A DNA stretch of 64,000 bases from Capra hircus (taxonomy: Eukaryota; Chordata; Mammalia; Artiodactyla; Bovidae), in assembly GCF_001704415.2 (NCBI RefSeq), contig NC_030816.1:81842713-81906712 (forward strand), written 5' to 3'. Within the stretch, counting starts at the first letter, position 1. The number at the start of each line of letters is the position of its first letter. Under the pieces are notes generated by a model. It was not told the origin of the DNA. It saw nothing but the letters and a program-made list of their open reading frames with translations, and ran no database searches. The position numbers were made by a program, and so were the translations under genes. This document shows, piece by piece, positions 44,903 through 56,400 of the stretch.

Positions 44903-45330
44903 TTACAGGTTCAGCTGTGTTCCCCAAAAGATACATGCAAGTCCTAACTTCCAATACTTCAGAATGGGACCATGTTTGGGCATAGGGTCCTTCGTGTAAT
45001 TAGGTTGAGATGTGGTCATCCTGGAGTAGGGTGGGCCCCCAATCTGATGCGATGAGTGTCCTTGCAAGAGGAGAGAGGCCCAGAGCCACACAGAGAGAAG
45101 ATGGCCACGTGATGAAGGAGGCAGGGGTTGGAGTGAGACAGCTGCAGGCCAAGGAAGGTCCAGATTGACGGCCACCACCAGCCAGGATGGGGAGGGGAGG
45201 ACCCTCCCCAGAGCCTGCAGAGGATGGTGGCCGGCTGACACCTTGCTTCCAGACTTCCAGCCTCCAGACTCAAGAGCTGAGAAAGTTCCGATGTTCTAAG
45301 CCCCCTGGTTTGTTTACAGTTCGTCTGTTT
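44903..45330 (+). mobile_element. MLT1-type MaLR LTR
   Basis: Landmarks in order: GTGTTCCCCAAAAGATACATG, AAGTCCTAACTTCCAATAC, AGGGTGGGCCCCCAATC, GAGTGTCCTTGCAAGAGG, and the end region AGACTTCCAGCCTCCAGAC. Confidence 0.75.
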
Positions 45331-46564
45331 GTGATGGAGGAAAAGCATCTTCTCCCAAGCCTGGCACGTGCAGTCAGGTTGTGACCTTCCGTGAGGTGCC
45401 TTGTGTGAAAGCCAGGGATGATGGTGCTGATTCTGTATTAAGGAGTGGATCATTTACAGGATTCAGATGGGACAAGGTGGCCTGGTGGAGCTGTGCTTGT
45501 TTGTTTTTAAAATAGGGTGAGAAGCCTTTTTAAAATTTGTGTTTGTTTGGTTTTCCCAGCGCAGGGGGACCGGCTGTGGGTGCTTTTCTTCTGTGACCCA
45601 GCAGGGCAGGGGTCAGTTCTGTTCCCACAGCTTCTCCTGCGGTCCCGTTCCCACCTCGGAAGTGTGGATCTGACCAGGTTCCTTTGGCCGGCAGTTTCCC
45701 AGGGTTTTGTTTGTTTGGTTAGGACTGTTTGCAGAGGAACATAAAGGCACAAAGACCTCCTCATTCTAGGGTCAACAGGGTGAGACCCAGATGATACCCT
45801 GGCTTCAGGGTTCTGTGCAGAAGCTTTGTAAAGCTTTGCAGGTTGAAATATCATTTTGTGTGTGTGTCAGAATTATGCTCTTGCGTTGATCAATGTGTCC
45901 ACTGCAGTGAGGACGGGAGCTGCCTGTCTACCTCTCTCTCTTTAGATCAGGAGACACCACGTGTGGCCCTGAACAGGCCTGCAGGGAGCAGTTCGCTTCC
46001 ACCTGTGGGGATGGGATTTCACAGGCTTCACCTGCCCTAGAGTAGGGAGCAGGCCACTTCCAGGAGGGGTCCGTAGACACGTGGCACCAGGCTTGTCCCT
46101 GAACGGCGGACTCGTCATCACCTGGATGGAGGAGGCCTTCATCTCTTCAGGGAGCAGACCAGGGTGGGCAGGAAGGCTGCCTCGTCCTCCTCATTGTCAT
46201 CATTGTTGGGGCAAAGACCTGTGGGCTCCAGGAAGTGGGTCGTGCCCATCTGTTGGCCCCTCAGTGCCCCCGTCCTGATGCCCACTTCCTGCAATGGTTC
46301 CCACGTTTGGCAGAAGGGGCCTTGCACTTGTGATTAAGCTAAGGGCCTTGGGATAGGAGATTGTTGGGGATGATCCAGGGGCCCAGTGTACTCACAATGG
46401 TCCTTAACAGATGGAAGAGGGAGGCGGGAGAGGGAGAGAGAGTGAGATGTGAAGGTGGAAGCAGGGATTGGAGGGAAGCGATTGCTAGTTTTGAAGAGAG
46501 AAGATGTAGACACGAGGGAGGGTGCAGTGAATTGGGAGATTGGGACTGACTTATATACACTTGT
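45331..46564. other. Intron 1, unclassified
   Basis: No feature recognised. A purine-rich run lies near 46410-46470. Confidence 0.4.
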
Positions 46565-46570
46565 TTAGTG

Positions 46571-46753
46571 GCTGCTTTGCGACCCCATGGACCGTAGCCC
46601 GCCAGGCTCCTCAGTCCGTGGGATTCTCCAGGCAAGAATACTGGAGTGGGTAGCTGTTCCCTTCTCCAGGGGATCTTCCCAACCCAGGTATTGAAACCGA
46701 GTCTCCTGCATTGGCAGGTGGATTCTTCACTGCTGAGCCACCAGGGAAGCCCC
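46571..46753 (-). mobile_element. Bov-tA SINE, 3' end shortened
   Basis: Inverted Bov-tA from GCTGCTTTGCGACCCC to GAGCCACCAGGGAAGCCC. Confidence 0.88.
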
Positions 46754-46962
46754 GGCTTTGGGTAATTACCTTTAGGTTACTCTGCTCCCTCCTCCCCCAG
46801 CAAAAAACCCTTATTAGAAAAAGTCATGTGAATTTTGGAGGAAAATATCATTTATTAAACTAGTTCTTAACCTTAGAGCTCCTTGAAGATTCTGATGAAA
46901 ATTACGATCCCAGTATATAAAAACATACATCAAAAAATTTGCATACAATTTTAGAGATTATA

Positions 46963-47148
46963 GGGCTTTCCCGGTAGCTCAGTTGGTAAAGAATCCGCCT
47001 ACAATGCGGGAGACCTGGGTTGGGAAGATCCGCTGGAGAAGGGATAGGCTACCCACTCCAGTATTCTGGCCTAGAGAATTCCATGGACTGTATACAATCC
47101 ATGGGGTTACAAAGAGTCAGACACGACTGAGCGACTTTCACTTTCACT
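46963..47148 (+). mobile_element. Bov-tA SINE lacking its B box
   Basis: GGGCTTTCCCGGTAGCTCAG head, then GGGAGACCTGGGTTGGGAAG: the TCGATCCCTGG stretch is deleted. A 10-bp target-site duplication TTTTAGAGAT lies at 46950-46959 and 47149-47158. Confidence 0.9.
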
Positions 47149-47158
47149 TTTTAGAGAT

Positions 47159-48083
47159 ACAGAGCCCCCAAAACCTATCTGTGAAGCTGTGGTGTCTGCC
47201 AGGCTTTTCCCTCTGTCTCCCCAGCTGGAGAGCCCTTGTATTGGATGAATCCAGTTGAGGCTGAGTTTTTGCTTCCATATCAAGTCGCCCTAATGGTATT
47301 TGCGGGGCCCTTATTTAAGGATTCGTCCATGTGTGTGTTTTAGTCTATGCATTTAGAAACGTTCTTCTGAGAAAAGGGTGCAAAGGCCTGGCCCCTGTAA
47401 GCCCGTGGCACCTCCAACGGTGTCTGTGCTATCACTGTGAAGGTTAAGGGCTCCCTACTTTTCCTGGTCCTTCCCTCTGCCAGTTTTTCTTCTGCTTCCC
47501 AGCAGGCTGGGTGTGTTGTCCTGGGTGTTTCTAGTAACTCTGAAGACCCTGGGGACCTCTGCTCATCAGCCTGCCTTGGGATTCACTGGCCCCAGACCTG
47601 GAGCACAAGGGTCACCCAGGCCTCCTGCTCAGCCCTTGTGTGTTAGCAGGTCCCCAGGGGGTGGGTGAGCACTTGCACGATGTGGCCTCTGGTGGACGAC
47701 ACTTAGGAAGGAAGGTCCTCCCCATCAGGGAGCGATGACTCAGTGCTGTTTCTGAGCACGTGGGCTGCAGTACCAAGGGACGGGGCTGGCCTGAGACACC
47801 TGCTCCCACCTCAAACCCAGCACCTCCGCGGACCGGGGACTCCCCTCCGCCTCTGCAGCCCTCCCAGGACACTGCCGGAGCTTTCAGACAGCAGGTGGGA
47901 AGGTCTCAGTCCCTGGAGCTCGGCAATCTGCTGATCCACAAGCCTCCACACAGATGACTTGGGGCCGAGCAACCGACTCTGCGTTTTCTTTGCCGAGTGG
48001 GTGGGAGCCGCATTGGAAGCTGCAGTGAGTGAACTCCACCGGGAGGTTTGGCTGATGCTGTCTGTGCTGTGTTTCTCCCGCAG
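47159..48083. other. End of intron 1, unique
   Basis: No repeat recognised in the last 900 bases before exon 2. The polypyrimidine stretch and CAG acceptor are at 48071-48083. Confidence 0.5.
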
Positions 48084-48170
48084 CCCCGGAAGAAAAGGAG
48101 GTCATTAAAGGCCAGTACGGGAAGCTCACCGATGCTTACGGCTGCCTAGGGGAGCTCAGGCTGAAGTCCG
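48084..48170 (+). CDS. SYNJ2: SYNJ2 exon 2, early Sac1 domain
   Basis: This 87-bp exon supplies the last two bases of codon 43 through the first base of codon 72. It encodes P-E-E-K-E-V-I-K-G-Q-Y-G-K-L-T-D-A-Y-G-C and continues to L-R-L-K-S. The Y-G-x-L-x-D-A-Y-G-x-L-G pattern is typical of the start of the Sac1 domain of synaptojanins. The acceptor is CTCCCGCAG|CC and the donor TCCG|GTGAGT. Joining with exon 1 restores an alanine codon, so phase agrees on both sides. Residue conservation with mammalian SYNJ2 is very high. Confidence 0.95.
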
Positions 48171-49244
48171 GTGAGTACCCGCGTGGAGGGCGGCAGCTGT
48201 CACACGCTCGGGGCTATAGACTTCAAGTGTCGGGCAGAGCTTCTCTTATGTGAGTTTGGAGAGGCTGTGGGATTTAGTCATTTTATTTCAGCAGCTACCC
48301 TCTTTTAAAATGTTTACTTCACTGAGCCGGCTCCTCCAGGCTAGGGCAGAGGTCGAGGTGAGAGCCTGGTCCTCCCCTGTTGGTACTCCTTCCCACCCTG
48401 GGCACAGAGGACCTTACCTTCTCTGGGTGCCCGCTGGGATCTAGGATCTTCCAGCCTGGTCTGGGGGGGGCGGGGGCGTCTCCCCAGGGGCTGGTGTGTT
48501 GTTTTACAGGAGATTTGTATTCTAGAAGGGGGTGGAGGTCAGAGGTCAGAAGCCCCTGGACCTGCTGAGTGTGTCTTTACGGAGTGGAACTGGGATGGAG
48601 CATCGTTGGCAAGGAGAGAAAAGCCACCAGCGCCTGACCATTGGGCACTGAGGTTGGGTGTGAGCGAGAGCAAGGAAACGAGCTCCAGAACTGGGCCACA
48701 TGATCCGACTGGAAAGGGCAGAGGACTCACAGGAACGCGCGGGCATCCTTGCTCGGTGTAAGACGTGAGGGGCTGAGACATCAACACGGCTGCCGCTGGG
48801 GAGTCACAGTCTCCCCGTGAGGCCGCTCGGTCACCTCTGCACTCCTGGGCCTCACAGGAGCCCTGATGCAATGCTGGGACTCAGCAACCCCCTCCTTCCT
48901 CCCCTCTCTGCCTTCTGATTTACACTGTCCCTGCCCAGTGTCTCTGGTGACTTATGGGGCCAAGACCAGATCAGGCTGTGAGCTGCTCAAACACAGGCTC
49001 TTCCCAAGCCTACATCCACACAGCAGCTGTTTTCATCTCCACATCCACACAGCAGCTGTGTTCCCTGGTCTGAGGATTTTCACAGCAGACAGCACAGTGG
49101 TTTGCCATTACTTTTCTGGCTCTTTTTTCTTTAATCGGGTGGTTTTGTTTTTCCTCTGAACTATGGTGGTGATCATCTCCAAACAGTGTTTAGGAAAAAC
49201 ACTCAGTACCCACATGACAAAATGCATGTATTAAATGTCTTGTT

Positions 49245-49400
49245 TTGTGCCAATGGCTAAGTGTACATTAGCTTCTTTAATCCTAAAAACAAGCCAACGT
49301 GATACTGTGTCTTTATTCTCCTTTTCAGTAAAGGAAACAGACTCAGAAGGTAAAAATCACTTGCCTAAGAAGCTCAGCTAGAATTGAAACCTGGATCTAG
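49245..49400 (-). mobile_element. MIR SINE, old
   Basis: Antisense MIR: TTTAATCCTAAAAACAAGCC, CTCCTTTTCAGTAAAGGAAAC, then AGAAGCTCAGCTAGAATTGAAACC. Confidence 0.6.
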
Positions 49401-49559
49401 CGGCCTCTAAACACTGACTTTTTTTTCATGAAGATGTGCTGCCTGCCAAGAGTTTCTGTTTGTTTTTTTCGGTTTTTTTCCCCTTGCCATGATTTTTATT
49501 TTCTGAGGTTATAAAAAATTCCTGTGGCCTTTCCTTAATCACGAGGATGTGAAGATGAC

Positions 49560-49660
49560 AGCTGACCTTATGTGGTGCTTACTCTGTGCTGGGCCCAGTT
49601 TTAAGTGTTTTAATTTATTAGCTCAGCTCTCCCAACAACTTGAGGTAGGAACTGGAACTG
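49560..49660 (-). mobile_element. MIR SINE fragment
   Basis: TGGTGCTTACTCTGTGCTGG, then AATTTATTAGCTCAGCTCTCC and ACTTGAGGTAGGAACTG follow the antisense MIR order. Possibly linked to a separate old element. Confidence 0.5.
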
Positions 49661-49844
49661 TTAGAAAGCTTAAGAGTTGTAATTCCTCTATTCCATGACA
49701 CATTTTTTTATATTATAACATCTGGGTGTTTCAGATATGTTACGGTTGTTGGCATTTTACAATTATGATTGGCAATATTTTTCTTGTGTGTAAATTAATG
49801 GTCCTTTTTGCATCGGTGACTTGCTGGTGGCAAGTGGGTTTTTA

Positions 49845-49972
49845 AAAAATTTTAATGTATTTATTTTTAATTGGAGGATAATTGCTTTGCAATGTTGAGT
49901 TGGTTTCTGCCATATGAATCAGCCAACGTGAATCAGCCACGGGTATACATATGCCCCCTCCCTCTTGAACCT
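49845..49972 (-). mobile_element. Antisense L1 3' end-like fragment
   Basis: AATTGGAGGATAATTGCTTTG through GAATCAGCCACGGGTATACAT and CCCCTCCCTCTTGAACC is a motif string common in ruminant L1 copies read in reverse. The next Bov-tA is inserted in it. Confidence 0.5.
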
Positions 49973-50168
49973 ATGAAAGTGAAAGTTGCTCAGTCATGTC
50001 CAACCCTTTGCGACCCCGTGGACTTTACAGTCCATGGAATTCTCCAGGCCAGAATACTGGAGTGGGTAGCCTTTCCTTTCTCCAGGAGATCTTCGCAACC
50101 CAGGGATTGAACCCAGGTCTCCTGCATTGCAGGCAGATTCTTTACCAGCTGAGCCACAAGGGAAGCCC
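49973..50168 (-). mobile_element. Bov-tA SINE
   Basis: Full inverted copy with the ATGAAAGTGAAAGTTGCTC tail. CTTGAACCT target-site duplications lie at 49964-49972 and 50169-50177. Confidence 0.93.
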
Positions 50169-50177
50169 CTTGAACCT

Positions 50178-50724
50178 GTGACTAGGTTTTAAACTCCTTT
50201 TTTATGGTATCAGGGGCTGCCTTCACCGGCTAGGCTGTTCTGTCCTGAAAGGGGCAGGAAGGCTGAGGTTCCAAGACCAGGGAAGTGATACCTTGCCTGT
50301 ATCCCAGGGGAAAGCTTGTCTTCCTGGGCTGAGATTGGAGATCAGCTCTAGGAAACCGGTCCTGACAGGGAAGGCTGGCAGCCCCCACAGACAGTGTCTG
50401 TGAGCCAGGCTGTCTGTGGGTGCCAGCTATGGCAGGCTCATCCCAGGGCAGGGAGTGGAGAGAGGTGACCAGCTCATAGTGCTGCCCCAGACAAGGCCAT
50501 CCTCCCTGCCTGCGGCCCCCACCACCCGCCTGCTCCTCCCCGCGAGGGGGCAGCGAGCACAGCCCCTGGTCCCCGGCCATGTCTGGTGTCCTCTGAACAC
50601 CCCAGCCCTGCCTGGCTGTGTCACCCTCCAGGGGGCCCGGTGAAGGCTCCCTGAGTGTGGTGAGAGTGTGTTTGACTTGGAATGTCAGGCCTTTCTCAAC
50701 ACATTTCTGAAAGTGCCCAGGGTA
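50178..50724. other. Intron 2, unique
   Basis: No repeat recognised. Open frames are compositional. Confidence 0.45.
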
Positions 50725-50735
50725 TCTGAAGGATG

Positions 50736-50950
50736 CGGGCTTCCCTGGTGGCTCAGTGGTAAAGAACCCGCCTATCAATGCAGGAGACTCGGGTTCCATC
50801 CCTGGGTCGGGAAGATGCCCTGGAGGAGGACATGGCAACCCACTCCAGTAATCCTGCCTGGGGAATCCCATGGACAGAGGAGCCTGGCGGGCTACAGTCC
50901 ATGGCGTCACAAAACAGTCGGTCAGACATGACTGAGCGACCGAACTACAG
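50736..50950 (+). mobile_element. Bov-tA SINE
   Basis: GGGCTTCCCTGGTGGCTCAG head, B box GGTTCCATCCC, complete body. A perfect 11-bp target-site duplication TCTGAAGGATG lies at 50725-50735 and 50951-50961. Confidence 0.95.
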
Positions 50951-50961
50951 TCTGAAGGATG

Positions 50962-51412
50962 GAAGGACTGGGCCTTGCCATTGAGTTTTTCCAGTTCTCT
51001 TCGGTTATGCTGAGGAATGTTTGGCTTGAACTTGATCTTCTTTCCCATCTGCAAGTCCCTATCCCAGAACTACGATGTGTTGTGTTTTCTTCCCCATCTG
51101 TTGAGGGTGCTGGCAGTACAGAGTGAAACTCCAGCTTTCGTCTGCCACCAGGATGACCAGCCCGAGTAGGAGGTGGGCCCCCTTTTGACTCTTTTAGACT
51201 GAAGGTCTCTGTACAGAGAGAGACTTCTGCTCAGGTTCTTACTTAACTTGGGGAAGTTGTTCTCTTTCAGTCTACCTAAGTGAACACAGCCTTTTATGTT
51301 AGAAATTAAGAAATGTTCAGAAGCTCGTAGATTTCCATGGAGAGCTCAGAGTCCCTCCTTCCTCTCTGAAATGCTAGCAGGAAGGGGTTGGAGTCCCCAT
51401 GATAAGCCCTGG
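50962..51412. other. Intron 2, unique
   Basis: No feature recognised. Confidence 0.45.
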
Positions 51413-51426
51413 AGTTGGGCTTCCTG

Positions 51427-51752
51427 TTGTTGTTCAGCCACTCAGTCGTGTCCGACTCTTTGTGACCCCATGGACTGCAACACACCAGGCTTCCCTGTCA
51501 TTCACCATCTCCCAGAGCTTGCTCAAACTCATGTCCATTGAGTCGGTGATGCCATCCAACCATCTCATCCTCTGTCGTGCCTTTCTCCTCTTGCCTTCAA
51601 TCTTTCCCAGCATCAGGGTCTTTTCCAGTGAGTCGGCTCTTTGCATCAGATGGCCAAAGTATTGGAGCTTCAGCGTCAGTCCTTCCAATGACTATAGGAA
51701 GGTCCATATAGTCAGAGCTATGGTTTTCCCAGGAGTCATGTATGGATATGAG
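51427..51752 (-). mobile_element. BovB LINE with inverted 5' end
   Basis: 51427-51690 is antisense BovB 3' end. 51697-51752 (GGTCCATATAGTCAGAGC, ATGGTTTTCCCAGGAGTC, ATGTATGGATATGAGAG) is sense BovB from further upstream in the element. The whole is bracketed by a 14-bp duplication, AGTTGGGCTTCCTG at 51413-51426 and AGTCGGGCTTCCTG at 51753-51766, so both halves came in as one insertion. Confidence 0.88.
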
Positions 51753-51766
51753 AGTCGGGCTTCCTG

Positions 51767-53148
51767 ACACATATACAATACAAAGCATAGAAAGTGAGAC
51801 TGTTGCTATAAAAAGAATTTATCCCAATGATTACAGGGATTTAACTCCCTTTTTCCCTAAGCTCTCAAGGCTTCCCTGTTTCATAGCCTTGGAAGTTGAA
51901 TACATTGAGGTCTCTGTTGAACTGTGTTTCCTGGAGCTGGGCAGTGCACAGCCTGTAAAGCTGTACTTGACAGTCCTGTAAGCCTTCCACCAGACAGCCC
52001 TCCTCAAGTCTAATTTCAGCTTCTCGACAGACTGACCTTCTTGGTTCATTCAATATCTCGAGGGCTGTTTTCACACCTCTAAAAGCAGGAAAACTGCCTC
52101 ATCTCTATCTTACATAGTTCTGAAGATTTTTATTAATACCTGAGAAAATGAACATGGACTGAACTTGGGTACTGAGTGGGTGTGAAGGGCTGTCCTGCAG
52201 GAGGTCTCTCAGGGAGAACTAGGCGTGGGGCCCAGGCTGAGCGCCTTTGGGTCTGTGACTCCTGGTGGTAGTCAGCCACGGCTGACTTCTCTGGGCAGTC
52301 ACTGCAGGATGGACCACCTCTGGAGGGGGACCTTTGACAGTCTTTAGGACTCCTTTGAGATTTGGAAAATGCAGTATTCTCTAGCAAGTCTTGAAATGGC
52401 CATCAGTCTTAGTAATTTAACTCTTACACCCAGTGGTGGGCCGGTCATTACCGGCTCTCTGGTGGGGAATCCCTGACAGTCTGTGTTTGCCAGTTTCCGT
52501 CATGTAAGTGTATCCAGCATGGGTGGTTTCAGACCAGGATGGAATTGGGATGCGCTGTGCTCAGCCGGCTCCCAGAAGCTGGTGAAATTAGCCAGCACAC
52601 CGCTGCCTTCACTGCGCTCGTGTTCTCGGCAGGGAGGGGACAGATAACTGGTGGATCCAGGTATTCAGGATTCTGAGCTCGCTGGTAAGGGGTGGGGGTG
52701 GGCGGCTTGGGCTCCTCCAGCCACAGCTGCCGACTTCACAGGTGGGGAAGCCTCAGCTCCCACGTCCTCTGTTCACAGATCTGAGAGGATCCCAGACCGG
52801 CAGTCAAGAGGCGGGGTTGGTGTGTAGGCACCCAGGGTTGAGATCCCTTGTACCTGGCTGGGGAGAGAACTCCTAGGCTGAGCAAACAGAAATTCCAACG
52901 CAGAACACGCCCGGCACCGTCTCTGAATGAACCATTGTGTGTGCTTGTGACTCATGGTGGCCCCAGCACCCGACCTTCCCGGCCGGATGACAAGTGGCCA
53001 CAGCTGGATGAAACTCGGGACCTGTCCCTGCAGGGCTTGGAGTTTCTCCCAGAAAGCTCTGACTTGGAGCTGGGCTTTGAAGACGGCTCTCTTGAGAGAG
53101 AGGATTTCTAAATTGAGGTTTTGGAGGTTTTTACAAATTGTGATGAAA
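51767..53148. other. Intron 2, unique
   Basis: No gene or young repeat recognised. Confidence 0.45.
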
Positions 53149-53161
53149 TATACATAAGATA

Positions 53162-53370
53162 GGGCTTCCCAGGTGGCTCAGATGGTAAAGAATCTGCCTG
53201 CAATGCAGGAGACCCAGGTTCAATCTCTGGGCTAGGAAGATCCCCTGGAGAAGGGAATGGCAGCCCACTCCAGTGGGATTCTCTTGCCTGGAGAACCCCA
53301 TGGACAGAGGAGCCTGATGGGTTACAGCCCATGGGATTGCAAAGAGTTGGACGTGACTGAGCAACTAACA
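53162..53370 (+). mobile_element. Bov-tA SINE
   Basis: GGGCTTCCCAGGTGGCTCAG head, B box GGTTCAATCTC, body. ATACATAAGATA on the left and ATATATAAGATA on the right are a near-perfect target-site duplication. Confidence 0.93.
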
Positions 53371-53399
53371 TATATAAGATAAAAAAATTTACCCTTTTT

Positions 53400-53576
53400 A
53401 AAAACTACTTATTTATTTATCTATTTGGCTGCTCCTGGTCTTAGTTATGGCATGCGAGATCTTTGATTTTGGTTGTGATCCTGCAATCAGATCCTGTGAG
53501 ATCTGATTCCTTGACCAGGGATTGAGTCCAGGCCTCCTGCACTGGGAGCGTGGCATCTTAGCCACTGGACCACCAG
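53400..53576 (-). mobile_element. CHR-type tRNA SINE
   Basis: Inverted copy: TATTTGGCTGCTCCTGG, GACCAGGGATTGAGTCC, GCCACTGGACCACCAG. Its 5' end (GGAGGTCCC complement at about 53767-53773) seems to be split off by the following Bov-tA. Confidence 0.8.
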
Positions 53577-53766
53577 TGAAAGTGAAAGTCGCTCAGTCAT
53601 GTCCAGCTCTTTCCAACCCCGTGGACTATATACAGTCCATGGAATTTTCCAGGCCAGAATAGTGGAACAGGTAGCCGTTCCCTTCTCCAGGGGATCTTCC
53701 CAACCCAGGGGTCAAACTCAGGTCTCCCACATTGCAGGCACATTCTTTACAAGCGGAGCCACAAGG
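53577..53766 (-). mobile_element. Bov-tA SINE, nested in the end of a CHR SINE
   Basis: GTGAAAGTGAAAGTCGCTC tail, inverted body, inverted head ending GAGCCACAAGG. Confidence 0.88.
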
Positions 53767-53927
53767 GAGGTCCCTAAAAGTTACCATTTTAACCATTTAA
53801 GCATTACACGTCAGTGACATGAAGGCCATTCACGTTCTTGAGCAGCTATCACCACCGTCCTTCTCTAGAACATTTTTCATCGTCTCAAACTGAAACCCCA
53901 TCCCAGTTAACCTATATATATAATGTG

Positions 53928-54127
53928 CTCAGTCATGTCCGACTCTTTTGAGACCCCATGGACTGTAGCCCACCAGGCCCCTCTCTCCATGGAATTTTCC
54001 AGGCAAGAATACTGGAGCAGGCTTGCCATTTCCCACTCCAGGGGATCTTCCTGACCCAGGGATCGAACCCTTGTATCTCCTGCATTGGCAGGTGGATTCT
54101 TTACTCCTTGAGCCACCTGGGAAGCCC
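53928..54127 (-). mobile_element. Bov-tA SINE
   Basis: Inverted copy from GTGCTCAGTCATGTCCG to GAGCCACCTGGGAAGCCC, flanked on both sides by ATATATATA-type target sequence. Confidence 0.92.
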
Positions 54128-56234
54128 ATATATATATTGAGGTAGTTGCAATCCACTGCCCCACCCTGCTCACCCAGGCTGCCTCTGTGTGCGGGTATGG
54201 CCTTCCCAGTTCTGGCATAGACGTCTTTTTGGTCTGTGACCCATTTTTTGCCCTCGCCACGACTTCACCTGACTCTGGCCAGTATCCTCTGACCCAGGCA
54301 TGGTCTTGCTGCGGCTGGAGCCCTGGAACCAGAGAGTCGGAGCTGAAAGGGATGGGGAGCCGGTCTGGTGCCCAGAGTCGGCCTGAGGCTTGCCTGTTGA
54401 AAGCCTGAGGCAGGCTGTTCAAAGGTGTGCGCAGCCCTATCTTCTCAGGCCAAGGCAAGCCTGACTTTCGTCTTTGCCTTGCTTCAACATCCTATCTGGT
54501 TTCAAGGCCCCAGACTCAGCCTTGACTGATGACGTCTGAGACCCCCAACCCCCAAGCGGGCCCCCCGCCCCCAGCCCCACCAAGGCCCATTTCACTTCTG
54601 GGCTGTGAGAAAATTGATCCCGAGTTACTGAAAACACAGCTGGGATCCCGTGCTAAAGGGGATTTCTCCCTCGCCTGGGGCAGGTGAGTCCTGCCAGCCT
54701 GTTTTACCCCTGGAGACACCTTCTGTGTGGGCTCATGGGCCGACAGCATCCTGACAGCCTTGCTCTCTACGTCCCACCTCCTGCAGCGTGTGAGAGCCAG
54801 GGGGCTCTTACACAGATGGGGGGGACATGGTAATACCAGGACTGACTGACCCCTGCCAGGCTGAGGGGCCGTTTTCTTGGGGTCACGGAGACTGTGAGCA
54901 CGGACGTGGTTAGATCTGAGGAAAACAACTTCTGCTCCTCAGCGCCTCCCGGTCCTCAGTTTGCCTAAGAACGTCCTGGGATGTGGAGCTGGCTTCTCAC
55001 CCTCCCTGTTCCATCATAACCACCCTTCTGCTGTCTTATTTCGCACAGCATCTCACCATGCTGTGTTGTTCCGGATGTAAATGCCTCTAGGTTGCCAAAC
55101 AAAGGGACAGTTCAGAATATTGTCAGCAGCTGAGCAAGTCAGTCACCTCAATGACTAGGTGACAGATTTGTTGACAAGTCAGATGACAGTCAATTGTTTT
55201 CTTTCCATAAAATGGAAGAAGTAAGTGGGGTGTCAGCTGATGCATTAACAGCGCTTGTGTCAATAATTCATTGTGATTTCTTTTTTTCTTAACGTGTACC
55301 TCAGAAGGACTTTGAAGAATTGAGTGACGTTTCTCTAATGAAGCCCTTTCTGTTCCCATCTGTTTATCAATGCGAACAAGGTTCCTCAGCGTTTACATTT
55401 ATAAAAATGAAAAATAGAACCAGAATTGGAATCTAGTTTCATTCTACCAATAAATATGTGCCCGTGAATGAGAAATACCATTCATCTCATTAAAAGAAGC
55501 CTTTCCAGCAAATCTTTACTTTCTATGTTAAATGCTCATTTAACAAAAATGTTTTGTTTACACTGTTTGACCAATCGCTACTGAAAATCATTGCAGGGAT
55601 AACTCAAGCCCGAAGAAAAACTTTTTAAAGACTCGGAACTTTAGGATCAAAGTGCTATACAATATGATCGAGTGAAGCACAGAATGTAACATTAGGATGA
55701 AATTCCGTGGGGAAAGTGGACGGCAAATAGGAGCAAAAATCCCATCTGTTCAAGAAGATCTTGTTCATGATTCCTTAAAAAAAATAGATGATGATGAATA
55801 TAAATCACCACCTGGATTCCTCTGGATGCTGGTACAGAGGCCCACAACAGTTTTATTTTTACACGTCAATATTTAGCACATGCTGGAAAATATATTACTC
55901 ACAACCATTTAAACTAATGATGAAAACTTCTGGTGTCAATTTGAAAATGAGCGAGGGGAGCATTGGCCAACCACAATTCTTAGACAACAGCCGAAGTGGT
56001 TGAAGGCCACCAGCCCGCAGGGCTGGACGGAGCCTGGGCCGAGGTGAGACCCCTGTTTGCACCTTGGGTCCAACAGAGATGAGCTGTGCACTGGACAGGC
56101 AGTTCAGCTCCTCGCGGGCCAGTCCCCAAGTCTAAAACAGCGGTGCTCTTAGACAGGTTGGCTGTACTTCTGCAAGGACATGGTCAGGAGCCCCCGGCCC
56201 TGGAACCAGACTTGGCTTGAGTGACTTGCCTGGG
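54128..56234. other. Intron 2 repeat-poor block, AT-rich core at 55080-55960
   Basis: About 2.1 kb without any young ruminant SINE or LINE. The core is AT-rich and of normal complexity, with no recognisable repeat family. There is no open frame of note. It could hold a conserved non-coding element. Confidence 0.5.
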
Positions 56235-56400
56235 GTGGGCTAGAAAGTGGCTTTGAATCCCAGCTCCCCGCTGTGTTGCCTTGGGCAGGCTACTCACCCT
56301 CCCTGTGCCTCCATCTCCCTGCCTGTAAAATGGGACCTCCCCGTTGCGGGTGCTGGGAGCAGGTTTGTGGAGCGGTGCGTGGCACACGGTAAGCATCCCT
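56235..56400 (+). mobile_element. MIR SINE, old
   Basis: Sense MIR: GTGGCTTTGAATCCCAGCTC, GCCTTGGGCAGGCTACTCACC, CTGCCTGTAAAATGGGACC. Confidence 0.7.

Larger units (their letters stand above)
13125..48083 (+). other. SYNJ2: SYNJ2 intron 1 (about 35 kb)
   Basis: Begins GTGAGT and ends GTTTCTCCCGCAG. It is a large repeat-filled first intron without any coding exon I can recognise. Young SINE and BovB insertions occur in both orientations throughout. Individual elements are listed separately. Confidence 0.88.
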
